DNA of 10,559 nucleotides from Nitrososphaerales archaeon TH5894 (GCA_014523485.1 JAATVK010000255.1:1-10559), one strand, 5' to 3'; shown: positions 1-8,385, counted from the first letter of the stretch. Made by a program: numbers and translations. The notes: generated from the sequence alone by a model not told the origin.

Positions 1-1
1 T

Positions 2-100
2 CTAATTAAGAATAGAAATAAATGGATAATTATCTTTTTTTGATTTCATGGTTGATTCAATACTAATAAATTCGTCTCCTAATTCTTCGACGGCTTGTAA
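2..100 (-). other. short open stretch beyond uvrC, possible decayed coding tail
   Basis: Beyond the uvrC stop the minus strand stays in the same phase but is broken by TAA (137-139), TAG (128-130) and TAG (101-103). It is then open for 32 codons until TAG at 2-4. The stretch reads like protein (acidic AVEELGDEF followed by a basic SKKDNYPF segment) and its only internal ATG is at 47-49. It could be the tail of a decayed gene, a remnant of a longer uvrC, or chance in AT-rich DNA. I do not recognise the family, and no Gly-Ile-Gly hairpin motif typical of the UvrC C-terminal domain is visible. No T-rich terminator is visible just after the uvrC stop; the minus strand carries an A-run there instead. 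Confidence 0.2.
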
Positions 101-139
101 CTATATATTAAATTTTTTTGTAAAACCCTATGATGATTA

Positions 140-1846
140 TTATTTTAAATTTATTGCTCTCAATTTTATATTATAGGCTAAACCAAATCTATGTGCTTCA
201 TCCCTTAAGAACTGAAGTAAATGTAATGCAGGATTCTTTTTAGAAATTTGTAGTGGTTCTGAAGAGAAATTGGTATATATATCTTCATTTTCTTTGGCTA
301 AAGAAATAAGAGGTATATTCAAACCCATCTTTTTTAATACAATTTGTGCGGAACTAAGTTGACCTTTCCCACCATCAATAACTATAAGGTTAGGAAGGGA
401 TTTGTCTATTTTATTGTCATTTGTAGAGTTACTATTATTATAATTAATTTTGTCATTTTCATCATAGATTTTATGCGAAGAATATTTTCTAAGTACTATT
501 TCTTTAATCATTGAATAATCATCCTGTTTAGATTGTAACAATCTTATTTTGAATTTCCTGTATCCACTTTTGTGGGGATATCCATTAACAAACCTTACGC
601 ATGCACCAACGGCATAACTTAATCCAAAATTTGATACATCAAAACAGTCAATGATGAAAGGAAACTCTTGTAAATTGAGAATATCTTTTAGTTCTATAAT
701 AGAGCGATTATATTTTTTTTCAACTTGAATTGATAAATTTTTAAGGATTAAATTCATTAAACCTTTTTTTTCATTGTTAGTGGAGTCTGTAACTTTGATA
801 ATTTTGACATTATGGCTGGATAATTTTTTCAATGATAATTCTAAGATTTTTTTTGATGGCGGAAGTTCATTAACATATATCTCGTGAGGAATTTGTGGTG
901 AAGTGGTGTAATATTGCAGTAAAAATGTAGAAAAATTGTTATCACCCACTAATTCATAATCATATTTTCTTTGGTCACTTATAACTCCCTTATCTCTCTT
1001 CAAAATAAGAATATGAGAAACTCCGGATAAAGTATCTGTTTTTGTACCTATATATTCTTCGTTTGTGGAATTGTTTAAATCCATTTTTTGGTTGAATAAT
1101 AAACTTTCGATAGTTTTTACTGTATCACGAATTTCTTTTGCTCTTTCATAATTTTGTTTCTTTGATTCAGCATTCATTTCGATTTTTAAATTTGAAATAA
1201 AGGTTTCAAGTCCATTTTTTTTACTAAGAATCTCTTTTAAGGTTTGCACCTTTTTTAAATATTCTTCTTCATTAATCTTTTTTATACATGGAGCATCACA
1301 ATTATGGATAAAATATTCTAAACAAGGCTTGGTTGGTAGTCGGTCACATATTCTAATCTTGAATATTTTTCTCAACATTCCAATAGACAGAAATCTTGAA
1401 CTTCCATAAACAAAAGGACCAAAAATATCTCCATTTGGCCCTTGAAAATCTCCATTTCTATTTCTTCTTGCAACTAATAATCTCGGATATTTTTCATCTG
1501 TAATTTTTAAATAAGTATATCTTTGTTGATCTTTCAACTCAATATTATAAATTGGTCTATACCGTTTAATCAAATTTGATTCCAGAAGGAATGCTTCAAT
1601 TTCATTATCAGTTAGGATATATTCGATATCATTTACTTTATTTATTAATAATTGAGTTTTCCAAAAATTTTTGTCTTTATATTTCAAATTTATTTTAGAA
1701 TTGACATTGTAATAACTTTTAATTCGATTTTTTAAATTTTTTGCTTTCCCTATATAAATTATTTTACCTGTTTTGTCTTTCATTAAATAAATTCCAGGAT
1801 TACTCGGAATCTTTTTTTGATCTATGTTAATATTAAATGGGCACAT
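140..1846 (-). CDS. uvrC: UvrC, excinuclease ABC nuclease subunit
   Basis: Nuclease of bacterial-type nucleotide excision repair: it joins the UvrB-DNA complex and cuts the damaged strand on both sides of the lesion. Residues 15-95 form the GIY-YIG nuclease (GIY 18-20, YIG 31-33, R41, catalytic-type E89). Cysteines C167, C175, C183 and C187 match the region that binds an iron-sulfur cluster in E. coli UvrC. The UvrB-interacting UVR segment is around 213-248. The RNase H-like second nuclease follows, with D403, D442/D443, D491 and H552 in the expected places. An Asn/Ser/Asp-rich insert lies at 462-484. The protein stops at residue 568, soon after the last catalytic His, so the usual C-terminal helix-hairpin-helix domain is missing. 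The ATG start lies inside uvrA (14 bp overlap) and gives the normal short lead to GIY. Last gene of uvrB-uvrA-uvrC. Confidence 0.97.
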   Translation of the reverse strand: MCPFNINIDQKKIPSNPGIYLMKDKTGKIIYIGKAKNLKNRIKSYYNVNSKINLKYKDKNFWKTQLLINKVNDIEYILTDNEIEAFLLESNLIKRYRPIYNIELKDQQRYTYLKITDEKYPRLLVARRNRNGDFQGPNGDIFGPFVYGSSRFLSIGMLRKIFKIRICDRLPTKPCLEYFIHNCDAPCIKKINEEEYLKKVQTLKEILSKKNGLETFISNLKIEMNAESKKQNYERAKEIRDTVKTIESLLFNQKMDLNNSTNEEYIGTKTDTLSGVSHILILKRDKGVISDQRKYDYELVGDNNFSTFLLQYYTTSPQIPHEIYVNELPPSKKILELSLKKLSSHNVKIIKVTDSTNNEKKGLMNLILKNLSIQVEKKYNRSIIELKDILNLQEFPFIIDCFDVSNFGLSYAVGACVRFVNGYPHKSGYRKFKIRLLQSKQDDYSMIKEIVLRKYSSHKIYDENDKINYNNSNSTNDNKIDKSLPNLIVIDGGKGQLSSAQIVLKKMGLNIPLISLAKENEDIYTNFSSEPLQISKKNPALHLLQFLRDEAHRFGLAYNIKLRAINLK

Positions 1847-4763
1847 TCCGATTTTTCAAATTATTTACCTCGATGGGTTTAGAATTTAATATCTTTTTCT
1901 TTAAAAATTTAGCTGTATGGCTTATCTCATCATAATTTATTATTTTTTCTGGCGGTCCCTCAATTACCAATTGTCCACCATCAATTCCACCTTCTGGTCC
2001 TAAATCAATTATCCAATCTGCACTAGCAATAACGTCTAAGTTATGTTCAATCACAACAACTGTATTTCCTAATTTGGTTAATGTGTTCAAAATTTTAAGC
2101 AATTTCTTAACATCCTCAAAATGAAGGCCTGTGGTTGGCTCATCCAAAATATAAAGAGTTCTACCTGTGTCCCTCTTAGAAAGTTCGGAAGCGAGTTTAA
2201 TTCTTTGAGCCTCTCCACCTGAAAAAGTGGTAGCGGGTTGACCCAATTTAATGTATCCCAAACCTACGTCAAATAAAGTTTTTAATTTTTTGTAAATAAT
2301 AGGTACATTTTGAAAGAAGTCCATAGCTTCTTCTACTGTCAAATTTAATATATCATCTATAGTCTTACCCTTGTATTTTACTAACAATGTTTCAGAATTA
2401 TAACGCTTTCCCAAACATTCATTGCATTTTACATACACATCGGGTAAAAACTGCATTTCAATTCGCTTTACTCCACATCCTTCACATGCCTCACACCTTC
2501 CACTTTTTACGTTAAAGGAAAATCTTCCAGGATTATAACCCATCTCCTTGGCAGTTATGGTCTTAGAAAAAAGCTCTCTAATGGGAGTAAAAGCATTAAC
2601 ATATGTAGCTGCATTAGATCGAGGAGTTCTACCAATAGGAGATTGATCAATATCAATAACCTTATCAATATTATCCATACCACTTATGGAATCATGTTTT
2701 CCAGGTATGACATTGGTTCCAAAATAATTAGACACGGACTTGAAAAGAATTTCATTGATAAGTGTCGATTTACCCGACCCAGAAACTCCGGTAACTATTG
2801 TCATACACCCAAGAGGTATATCTACATCTATTGATTTTAGATTATTCTCTTTTGCGCCGTGTATAGTAAGTAAATTAGTGTTTTGATTTTTTTTTGAAAA
2901 GAGAGTCGCTGTTTTCTCTCCCTTTAAATATTTTCCTGTCAATGAATTTTCGTTCTGTACGATTTGGTCCAAATTTCCTTGAGCTACTATCCTTCCACCA
3001 TGTATCCCAGCTCCTGGACCAATATCGATAATCCAATCTGAATTTCTTATTACATCTTCGTCATGCTCAACAATTATAAGAGAATTGCCCAAATCTCGTA
3101 GTCTTTTTAGAGTATTGATTAATCTATCATTATCTCTTTGATGGAGTCCTATTGTTGGTTCATCTAGAACGTAGAGTACACCAGTTAAGTTTGAGCCAAT
3201 TTGAGTAGCAAGTCTAATTCTTTGAGATTCTCCTCCAGATAGTGAAGAGGTTGATCGGTTTAATGTTAAATAATTTAATCCTACATTAATTAAAAATTCT
3301 AGTCGAGATCTGATTTCCTTCAACACATTTTTTGCAATATATTTTTTTGTATCATCAAGATTTAATCTATTGAAAAAATTATAGCATTCGTCAATAGGTA
3401 AATTTCCTACGTCCATTATTGATTTCTCCGATAGTTTAATAGACAATGAATCTTTCTTTAGCCTCTTTCCAGAACATTTATCGCAAACCTGTTCCTTCAT
3501 AAATCGTGCAAGCATTTCTCTTTTGTTTTCTGAGTCTGTACTATTATACAATCTTTGTAGATTGGGGATTACTCCTTCGAAATTACTTTCATATTCCCAC
3601 TTGCTTTGAGAGTATTTTGATTCATATTTATAGTAAATATTTTGATTTGTTCCATATAATATAACATTTATTTGTTCAGAGCTCATTTTTTGTATTGGAG
3701 TGTTTAAGTTAAATCCAAATCTTTTTCCAACATATTTTAACATAGATGATCTAAAAGTCGCAAAACTTCCTTGCCAAGGTTTAATTGCTCCCTCAATAAT
3801 ACTTTTGTTTCTATCTGGAATTATTAAATCAGGATCGAATTCTATTTTGATACCTAAACCATTACACTCTTCACATGCTCCAAAAGGAGAGTTAAACGAG
3901 AAAGATCTGGGTTCAATATTTCCTATGCTTATTTTGCAGAAAGGACAAGCATTGTGCCTAGAAAATAAAAACTCTTTATCATCAATTATTGTAAGAATTA
4001 TTCCATTAGTTAAGTTTGCTGCATTTTGTACTGACTCGAAAATTCTACTTTTTTCATTTAATGAGGGTTTTAATCTGTCGATTATCACATCAATATTATG
4101 TTTCTTTTGTTTCTCTAAATTAATGTCTTTAAAATCTGCTGTTCTTCTATTATTTTTATCATTGTATTGCTCATCCGTAGAGGTAATAATGAATTCGTCT
4201 AGATCAACAAATTGTCCATCGATTCTTAACCTCGAATATCCTTTTTCATATAATTCCGGAAATAATCTATCAAAAGTACCTTTTTTTCCTTGAATTAATG
4301 GGGCGAGAATAAGTAAGAGGGATTTTTCATGAGAAAACCTTAATACTGATTCGGTAATTGATTCTAATGTTTGACTCTTTATCTTTTTATTACAATTTGG
4401 ACAATAAGGTTCGCCAATTTTTGCAAACAATAGTCTTAGATAATCATAAATCTCGGTTACTGTTCCTACTGTTGATCGGGGATTCTTATTTGTTGTTTTT
4501 TGCTGTATTGAAATGGCTGGAGATAATCCTTCAATAGAATCTACGTCAGGCTTTTCCATAAGTTCAAGAAATTGTCTGGCATAAGCTGATAGTGACTCAA
4601 CATATCTTCTCTGACCTTCTGCATAAATAGTATCGAATGCTAGTGTGGATTTACCCGATCCAGAAAGACCTGTAAACACTACAATCTTATTTTTGGGTAT
4701 ATCAATGTTGATATTGTTTAAGTTGTGTTGTTTCGCACCTCTAACACTTAACTTGTCTATCAT
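1833..4763 (-). CDS. uvrA: UvrA, excinuclease ABC damage-recognition ATPase
   Basis: Dimeric ABC-type ATPase that detects distorted DNA and delivers UvrB. It has two nucleotide-binding modules. Module one has Walker A GLSGSGKS (32-39), signature LSGGESQR (508-515) and Walker B VLDEPTIGLH (532-541). Module two has Walker A GVSGSGKS (659-666), signature FSGGEAQR (847-854) and Walker B ILDEPTTGLH (872-881). Zinc sites are C121/C124, then C273, C276, C297, C300, and near the C-terminus C757, C760, C780, C783. At 976 residues it is slightly longer than the roughly 940 of bacterial UvrA, partly because of a polar insert at about 192-214. Its ATG shares ATGA with the uvrB stop and has a strong Shine-Dalgarno site inside uvrB, so translation is probably coupled. 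Complete and apparently active; no key residue is missing. Confidence 0.98.
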   Translation of the reverse strand: MIDKLSVRGAKQHNLNNINIDIPKNKIVVFTGLSGSGKSTLAFDTIYAEGQRRYVESLSAYARQFLELMEKPDVDSIEGLSPAISIQQKTTNKNPRSTVGTVTEIYDYLRLLFAKIGEPYCPNCNKKIKSQTLESITESVLRFSHEKSLLLILAPLIQGKKGTFDRLFPELYEKGYSRLRIDGQFVDLDEFIITSTDEQYNDKNNRRTADFKDINLEKQKKHNIDVIIDRLKPSLNEKSRIFESVQNAANLTNGIILTIIDDKEFLFSRHNACPFCKISIGNIEPRSFSFNSPFGACEECNGLGIKIEFDPDLIIPDRNKSIIEGAIKPWQGSFATFRSSMLKYVGKRFGFNLNTPIQKMSSEQINVILYGTNQNIYYKYESKYSQSKWEYESNFEGVIPNLQRLYNSTDSENKREMLARFMKEQVCDKCSGKRLKKDSLSIKLSEKSIMDVGNLPIDECYNFFNRLNLDDTKKYIAKNVLKEIRSRLEFLINVGLNYLTLNRSTSSLSGGESQRIRLATQIGSNLTGVLYVLDEPTIGLHQRDNDRLINTLKRLRDLGNSLIIVEHDEDVIRNSDWIIDIGPGAGIHGGRIVAQGNLDQIVQNENSLTGKYLKGEKTATLFSKKNQNTNLLTIHGAKENNLKSIDVDIPLGCMTIVTGVSGSGKSTLINEILFKSVSNYFGTNVIPGKHDSISGMDNIDKVIDIDQSPIGRTPRSNAATYVNAFTPIRELFSKTITAKEMGYNPGRFSFNVKSGRCEACEGCGVKRIEMQFLPDVYVKCNECLGKRYNSETLLVKYKGKTIDDILNLTVEEAMDFFQNVPIIYKKLKTLFDVGLGYIKLGQPATTFSGGEAQRIKLASELSKRDTGRTLYILDEPTTGLHFEDVKKLLKILNTLTKLGNTVVVIEHNLDVIASADWIIDLGPEGGIDGGQLVIEGPPEKIINYDEISHTAKFLKKKILNSKPIEVNNLKNRNVPI

Positions 4764-6742
4764 AACCTAGCCACCTCTAATATTCCAATTTCTTGATTTA
4801 TTTTCTTTAATTTATCTCGCAGTTGTATAGCTTTCTCGAATTCAAGTTCTTCAGCCAATTTATTCATCAATGCTTCAGTTTCAACTGATAGCTTTCTCAA
4901 GTCATTTTTACTCATAGATTTAAAAAATTCATGCTGAGTATGGGAATTTTTATTTGTAATTATTGGTTTTAATATTGAAATAGGAGTTATTTTATTTAAG
5001 TTATTAAATTCTATTTGTTTTTTTCGTCTTCTATTTGTTTCTGCTAAAGCATTTTCCATTGATTTTGTAACTTTATCTCCATACATTATTACGGTTCCAT
5101 CAATATTTCTAGCAGCTCTTCCAAATGTTTGTATAAGGCTAGTATCATTTCTTAAAAACCCTTCTTTGTCGGAATCTAATATAACAACAAGAGAAACCTC
5201 TGGGATATCCAATCCTTCCCTTAATAAATTGATACCAATTAGAACATCGAATTCACCGAGTCTTAGCTGACGAATTAACTCCGTCCGTTCTAAACCTTCA
5301 ATTTCTGAGTGTAAATACCGTACCCTAATATTTTTTTTTGATAAGAATTCAGCCAAATCCTCAGCCATTCTTTTCGTTAATGTTGTTACTAGTGTTCTTT
5401 GGTTCTTGCTAACTCTCTTCTGAATTTCAAAAATTAATTCATCGATTTGATTTTTTGAGGATCTAATTTCTACAATAGGATCAACTAGTCCTGTTGGTCT
5501 GACTAGTTGTTCTACAACTTGGAAGCTAGAATTTAATTCATAAGGACCAGGTGTTGCGGATACAAAAATCACTTTTCTTAAGTATCTTTCAAACTCCTCG
5601 AATTTTAGTGGACGATTATCAAATGAACTTGGAAGCCGAAATCCATAAGTCACTAACATTTCTTTTCTTGTATGATCTCCATTATACATTCCTCTTAACT
5701 GTGGAAGTGTAACATGGGACTCATCTATGACTAGTAAAAAATCGTCTCCAAAAAAGTCTAATAAACAGAATGGCGGTTCTCCTTCTTTTCTGCCATCAAA
5801 ATGACGAGAATAATTTTCTATACCCGAACAATAGCCTAGTTCATTTATCATCTCAATATCGTATTTGGTTCTTGAAGCCAATCTTTCCTTTTCTATTTCT
5901 CCTTCTAATTTAGGAAGCCATCCTTTTAGTTCCTTTTTTATCATTCTTATTGCATTTTCTCTACTTTTTTTGTCGGTAAGGTAGTGTTTAGCTGGAAATA
6001 TGGTAATCCTATTTACATTTCTAATTTTTTTAAATGTAACCGCATCATGAATACTAATTTTTTCAACCTCTTCATCAAAAAGTGCTATTCTAACTATATC
6101 ATTAGAATACCCAGGAATTAAATCGATAATTTCACCTTTGACTCGAAAATTACCTGGTGAAAGCGAATAATCATTTCTTTCGTATCGTGATTCAATTAAT
6201 CTCTTGATTATTGCCTTCCTATTCATAATATCTCCTTCTGTTAATGTTAGGGCATTTCTTTCCCATTCTGATGGTGACCCTAGAGAATAGATGCATGAAA
6301 CCGTAGAAATAATTATAGTTGGCTCACCAGACATCAACATCGCTGTTGCTTCTAACCTCATTTTTTCAATGGTTTCATTTACTGCTGTGTCCTTTTCAAT
6401 ATATGTATCTGTTTGCGGGATATAACTTTCAGGCTGATAATAATCATAAAAACTAACGAAATATCCTACATTTATAGTTGGAAAAAAATCTTTAAATTCC
6501 GAATAGAGCTGAGCTGCTAATGTTTTATTATGAGAGATGATAAGAGTATTTTTTTTAATTCTAGATATGAGATTTGCAATTGTAAAAGTTTTACCACTAC
6601 CAGTAACTCCCAGCAAAGTTTGAATCGACTTATTGTTTCCAAGAATTCCTTCAGTTAATTGATCGATAGCATCTGGCTGATCTCCATTAGGAGAATAAGC
6701 CGATTTCAGTGGAAATTCAATCAAATCTTTTTTATTCAACAA
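4760..6742 (-). CDS. uvrB: UvrB, excinuclease ABC helicase-like subunit
   Basis: Damage-verifying DNA-dependent ATPase: it takes the lesion from UvrA, opens the duplex with a beta-hairpin and recruits UvrC. Visible are Walker A GVTGSGKT (45-52), the aromatic beta-hairpin (about 98-122), motif II DESH (340-343), motif V near LLREGLDIP (506-514) and motif VI QTFGRAARN (538-546, Phe where Ile is usual). The C-terminal UVR helical hairpin (about 622-656) is the contact for UvrC. At 660 residues it is full length. The start is TTG: the frame has a stop 12 bp upstream and no ATG, AAGGT sits about 7 bp before the TTG, and the N-terminus aligns with the normal UvrB lead to GDQPDAI. A second TTG follows directly and is an alternative. 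It begins 40 bp after the redoxin gene and may share its transcript; a T-rich TATA-like stretch in that gap could also serve as its own promoter. Confidence 0.97.
   Translation of the reverse strand: MLNKKDLIEFPLKSAYSPNGDQPDAIDQLTEGILGNNKSIQTLLGVTGSGKTFTIANLISRIKKNTLIISHNKTLAAQLYSEFKDFFPTINVGYFVSFYDYYQPESYIPQTDTYIEKDTAVNETIEKMRLEATAMLMSGEPTIIISTVSCIYSLGSPSEWERNALTLTEGDIMNRKAIIKRLIESRYERNDYSLSPGNFRVKGEIIDLIPGYSNDIVRIALFDEEVEKISIHDAVTFKKIRNVNRITIFPAKHYLTDKKSRENAIRMIKKELKGWLPKLEGEIEKERLASRTKYDIEMINELGYCSGIENYSRHFDGRKEGEPPFCLLDFFGDDFLLVIDESHVTLPQLRGMYNGDHTRKEMLVTYGFRLPSSFDNRPLKFEEFERYLRKVIFVSATPGPYELNSSFQVVEQLVRPTGLVDPIVEIRSSKNQIDELIFEIQKRVSKNQRTLVTTLTKRMAEDLAEFLSKKNIRVRYLHSEIEGLERTELIRQLRLGEFDVLIGINLLREGLDIPEVSLVVILDSDKEGFLRNDTSLIQTFGRAARNIDGTVIMYGDKVTKSMENALAETNRRRKKQIEFNNLNKITPISILKPIITNKNSHTQHEFFKSMSKNDLRKLSVETEALMNKLAEELEFEKAIQLRDKLKKINQEIGILEVARL
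4771..4778 (-). promoter_or_regulatory. Shine-Dalgarno site for uvrA inside uvrB
   Basis: The minus strand reads AGAGGTGG, 7 bp before the uvrA ATG. It is complementary to the conserved CACCUCC end of archaeal and bacterial 16S rRNA. It lies within the last codons of uvrB and is the strongest ribosome-binding site in the window. It fixes the uvrA start and supports coupled translation across the ATGA overlap. Confidence 0.75.
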
Positions 6743-6782
6743 AGTATAACCTTAGAATGGGTAAATAAAAGATGATTTTGTT

Positions 6783-7337
6783 TTAATCCTTCCACTTTAT
6801 GGAGCAACCAATAGAAGGATCAAAATCTTTTAGAATTTTTTCATCTTTTAGGACTTTTTGAATATTTTCTTTCATTATATCTCGAGTTGATTTACTATCT
6901 GGACTACTAGCATCATTTATTTTTCCATGAAACACAAGCCTCTTTTTCTTATCAAATAGGTAGGGATCTGGTGTACAAACAGCTCCATATGTTTTTGCGA
7001 TTTCTTGGGTTTCATCAATCAAATAGGGAAAATTAAGATTATATTCATTAGAGAATTTTTTCATATTCTCAAACCCTTCTTCCTCATAGTTGGGATCATT
7101 ACTATTAATTCCTACAATTTGAAGGTCCTCCTTATTAAAAGATGATTGTAAATCTATAATATCCTTAATTCTTGCCTTTACAAATGGGCAATGATTACAA
7201 ATAAAAATTATCAATAAAGTTTTACTATTAAAATCATTTAAAGAATAGAGTTTTCCGTCCACACCTATTAAATTGAAACTTGGCGCTTTTTGGCCTGTGA
7301 TCAATTTTTGTGAAGATTCAGTTTTTACCATGTTCAT
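6783..7337 (-). CDS. thioredoxin-fold redox protein (peroxiredoxin-like, PRX_like1 type)
   Basis: Cytosolic thioredoxin/AhpC-TSA fold protein, 184 residues, without signal peptide or membrane segment. The N-terminal G-x-x-AP-x-F strand (15-21) is typical of the redoxin superfamily. The redox centre is C47-N-H-C50 followed by PFVKA, a variant typical of the peroxiredoxin-like group 1 rather than of true thioredoxin (CGPC) or classical peroxiredoxin. Cis-Pro P123 follows C121 in a VCTPDPYLFD segment, and the family's C-terminal SIGCSIKW motif supplies C178. Such proteins are thought to be thiol-disulfide oxidoreductases or peroxide-responsive, but the substrate is unknown. Two in-frame ATGs lie six bp apart (7335-7337 and 7329-7331); neither has a good Shine-Dalgarno site. 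The gene lies 40 bp before uvrB on the same strand, so co-expression with the repair genes is possible but unproven. Confidence 0.85.
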   Translation of the reverse strand: MNMVKTESSQKLITGQKAPSFNLIGVDGKLYSLNDFNSKTLLIIFICNHCPFVKARIKDIIDLQSSFNKEDLQIVGINSNDPNYEEEGFENMKKFSNEYNLNFPYLIDETQEIAKTYGAVCTPDPYLFDKKKRLVFHGKINDASSPDSKSTRDIMKENIQKVLKDEKILKDFDPSIGCSIKWKD

Positions 7338-7535
7338 TCCATTTTTATACTCTCACATAAATCTTCGGTTTCTACTATGTAATATACATCTAAAAATATG
7401 CAAACGTCAACTATTCTAGTTTTGGCAAAAAATAAAAGTATTCCTTACAGTTGTGCAAAAGTAAAGATAAATAGCTCAATATAATTTCAAGAAGTATTAA
7501 CTTAGTTAAGTGGCTTTTTAATGTATAATTAATAA

Positions 7536-7567
7536 TTGATTATATAAGTAGAAACAAATATAATCAA
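7536..7567. repeat. perfect 10-bp inverted repeat with extra half-site
   Basis: TTGATTATAT (7536-7545) and its exact reverse complement ATATAATCAA (7558-7567) flank 12 bp. A further direct copy of the first eight bases, TTGATTAT, lies at 7570-7577. The arrangement could be an operator for a dimeric regulator or a weak RNA hairpin. The high AT content makes chance more likely than the length alone suggests. It sits about 200 bp upstream of the redoxin start. Confidence 0.5.
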
Positions 7568-7702
7568 ACTTGATTATTAAATGCTCCCATAGATGCTTAT
7601 CTAATCCATATTTCTTATTAAATCTAATACGGAAAATGATAATGAGAGATAGTACAAGTATAACATTAGTTAGTTGATATTATTCAATTATTAACAAGAA
7701 AT

Positions 7703-7721
7703 ATTGTATTTCTCATACAAT
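7703..7721 (-). terminator. small hairpin just after the MBL-fold gene
   Basis: ATTGTAT and ATACAAT (7 bp arms, 5-base loop) start 4 bp beyond the stop codon of the MBL-fold gene on the minus strand. The transcript then continues into AUUUCUUGUUAAU, only a loose U-rich run. Archaeal termination relies mainly on U-tracts, so this is a tentative 3'-end signal or RNA-stabilising hairpin. Confidence 0.25.
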
Positions 7722-7725
7722 TATT

Positions 7726-8385
7726 CTATTCTTGTGTCAAAATCTCAACTGGGCAATATTTTACTAACTGTTTAAATTTTGTTGCATCCTGTTGGCTACC
7801 TACGATAGTACCATAATGCATAGGAATTGTCAATTTCGAAGGTTTCAATAGACTATTAATAGCATCTGCTGCTTCTTCAGCTGTCATTACGTATACTCCT
7901 GAGACTGGGACAAGAGCAACATCAGGTTTAAATTCACTCATTTCAGGTATCATATCCGTATCACCTGAATGATATATTCGAAAATTATTATCGAAGGTAA
8001 TAATAAACCCAACTTTTCTATCTTCTTTTGGATGAAAATTTTTATTAATATTGTATGAGGGGACAATTTCAATGATAATTCCCTCTTCCTCAATTGTCTC
8101 TCCAGGTTCTACACCTTTTACACTTCTAAATCCCTCTTGGTTTAATTTCTCTATACACTCGGAAGCTGCAATTATCTTCGTATGTTCATTTATTATATGT
8201 CTTAAATCTTCAATACTAAGATGATCAAAATGATTATGAGAAATCAATACTATTTTTGCATCGTTTTTTTTATGATGTACTTCCGATATTTTATAAGGAT
8301 CGATGTATATTACTTTGTCATCTGGGGTAATTAACCTAAAACCATCATGTCCCAACCATTGAAGTTTAATATTATTTATCTTCAT
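7726..8385 (-). CDS. UlaG-like metallo-beta-lactamase-fold hydrolase
   Basis: Predicted cytosolic metal-dependent hydrolase of the UlaG-like branch of the metallo-beta-lactamase superfamily, 219 residues, single domain. The metal motif HxHxDH is H50, H52, D54, H55. The other ligands are probably D142 in SGDTD and H190 in PMHYGT. The N-terminal WLGHDGFRL strand and IDPY (28-31) are typical of this branch. Family members include lactonases and phosphodiesterases; the sequence does not fix the substrate, and antibiotic resistance should not be inferred. It lies 42 bp after the PIN gene on the same strand and has a possible own promoter in that gap. The ATG start is well placed before the first beta-strand. 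Confidence 0.88.
   Translation of the reverse strand: MKINNIKLQWLGHDGFRLITPDDKVIYIDPYKISEVHHKKNDAKIVLISHNHFDHLSIEDLRHIINEHTKIIAASECIEKLNQEGFRSVKGVEPGETIEEEGIIIEIVPSYNINKNFHPKEDRKVGFIITFDNNFRIYHSGDTDMIPEMSEFKPDVALVPVSGVYVMTAEEAADAINSLLKPSKLTIPMHYGTIVGSQQDATKFKQLVKYCPVEILTQE

Larger units (their letters stand above)
7338..7725. other. 388 bp intergenic region without a recognisable gene
   Basis: Very AT-rich DNA between the MBL-fold gene stop and the redoxin gene start, both on the minus strand. No protein-like frame and no tRNA- or rRNA-like segment is visible. It should hold the redoxin promoter at its left end; a weak ATTTATGT box about 18-25 bp before the ATG is a candidate. It also holds the inverted repeat at 7536-7567 and the hairpin just after the MBL-fold stop. 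Confidence 0.6.

Noticed and set aside
3700..4293. Long plus-strand open frame (about 197 codons) opposite uvrA
   Set aside because: It is fully antisense to a well-conserved part of uvrA, has no recognisable motif, and its Leu/Ile/Ser-rich composition is what the reverse of UvrA codons gives.
7338..7725. tRNA or CRISPR array in the intergenic regions
   Set aside because: No T-loop signature, cloverleaf arms or regularly spaced repeats were seen here or in 9285-9944; the repeats present are two-copy and short.
7726..8385. Beta-lactamase or other resistance function
   Set aside because: Only the fold and metal ligands are shared. The sequence details match the UlaG-like branch, which is widespread in archaea and not linked to antibiotics.
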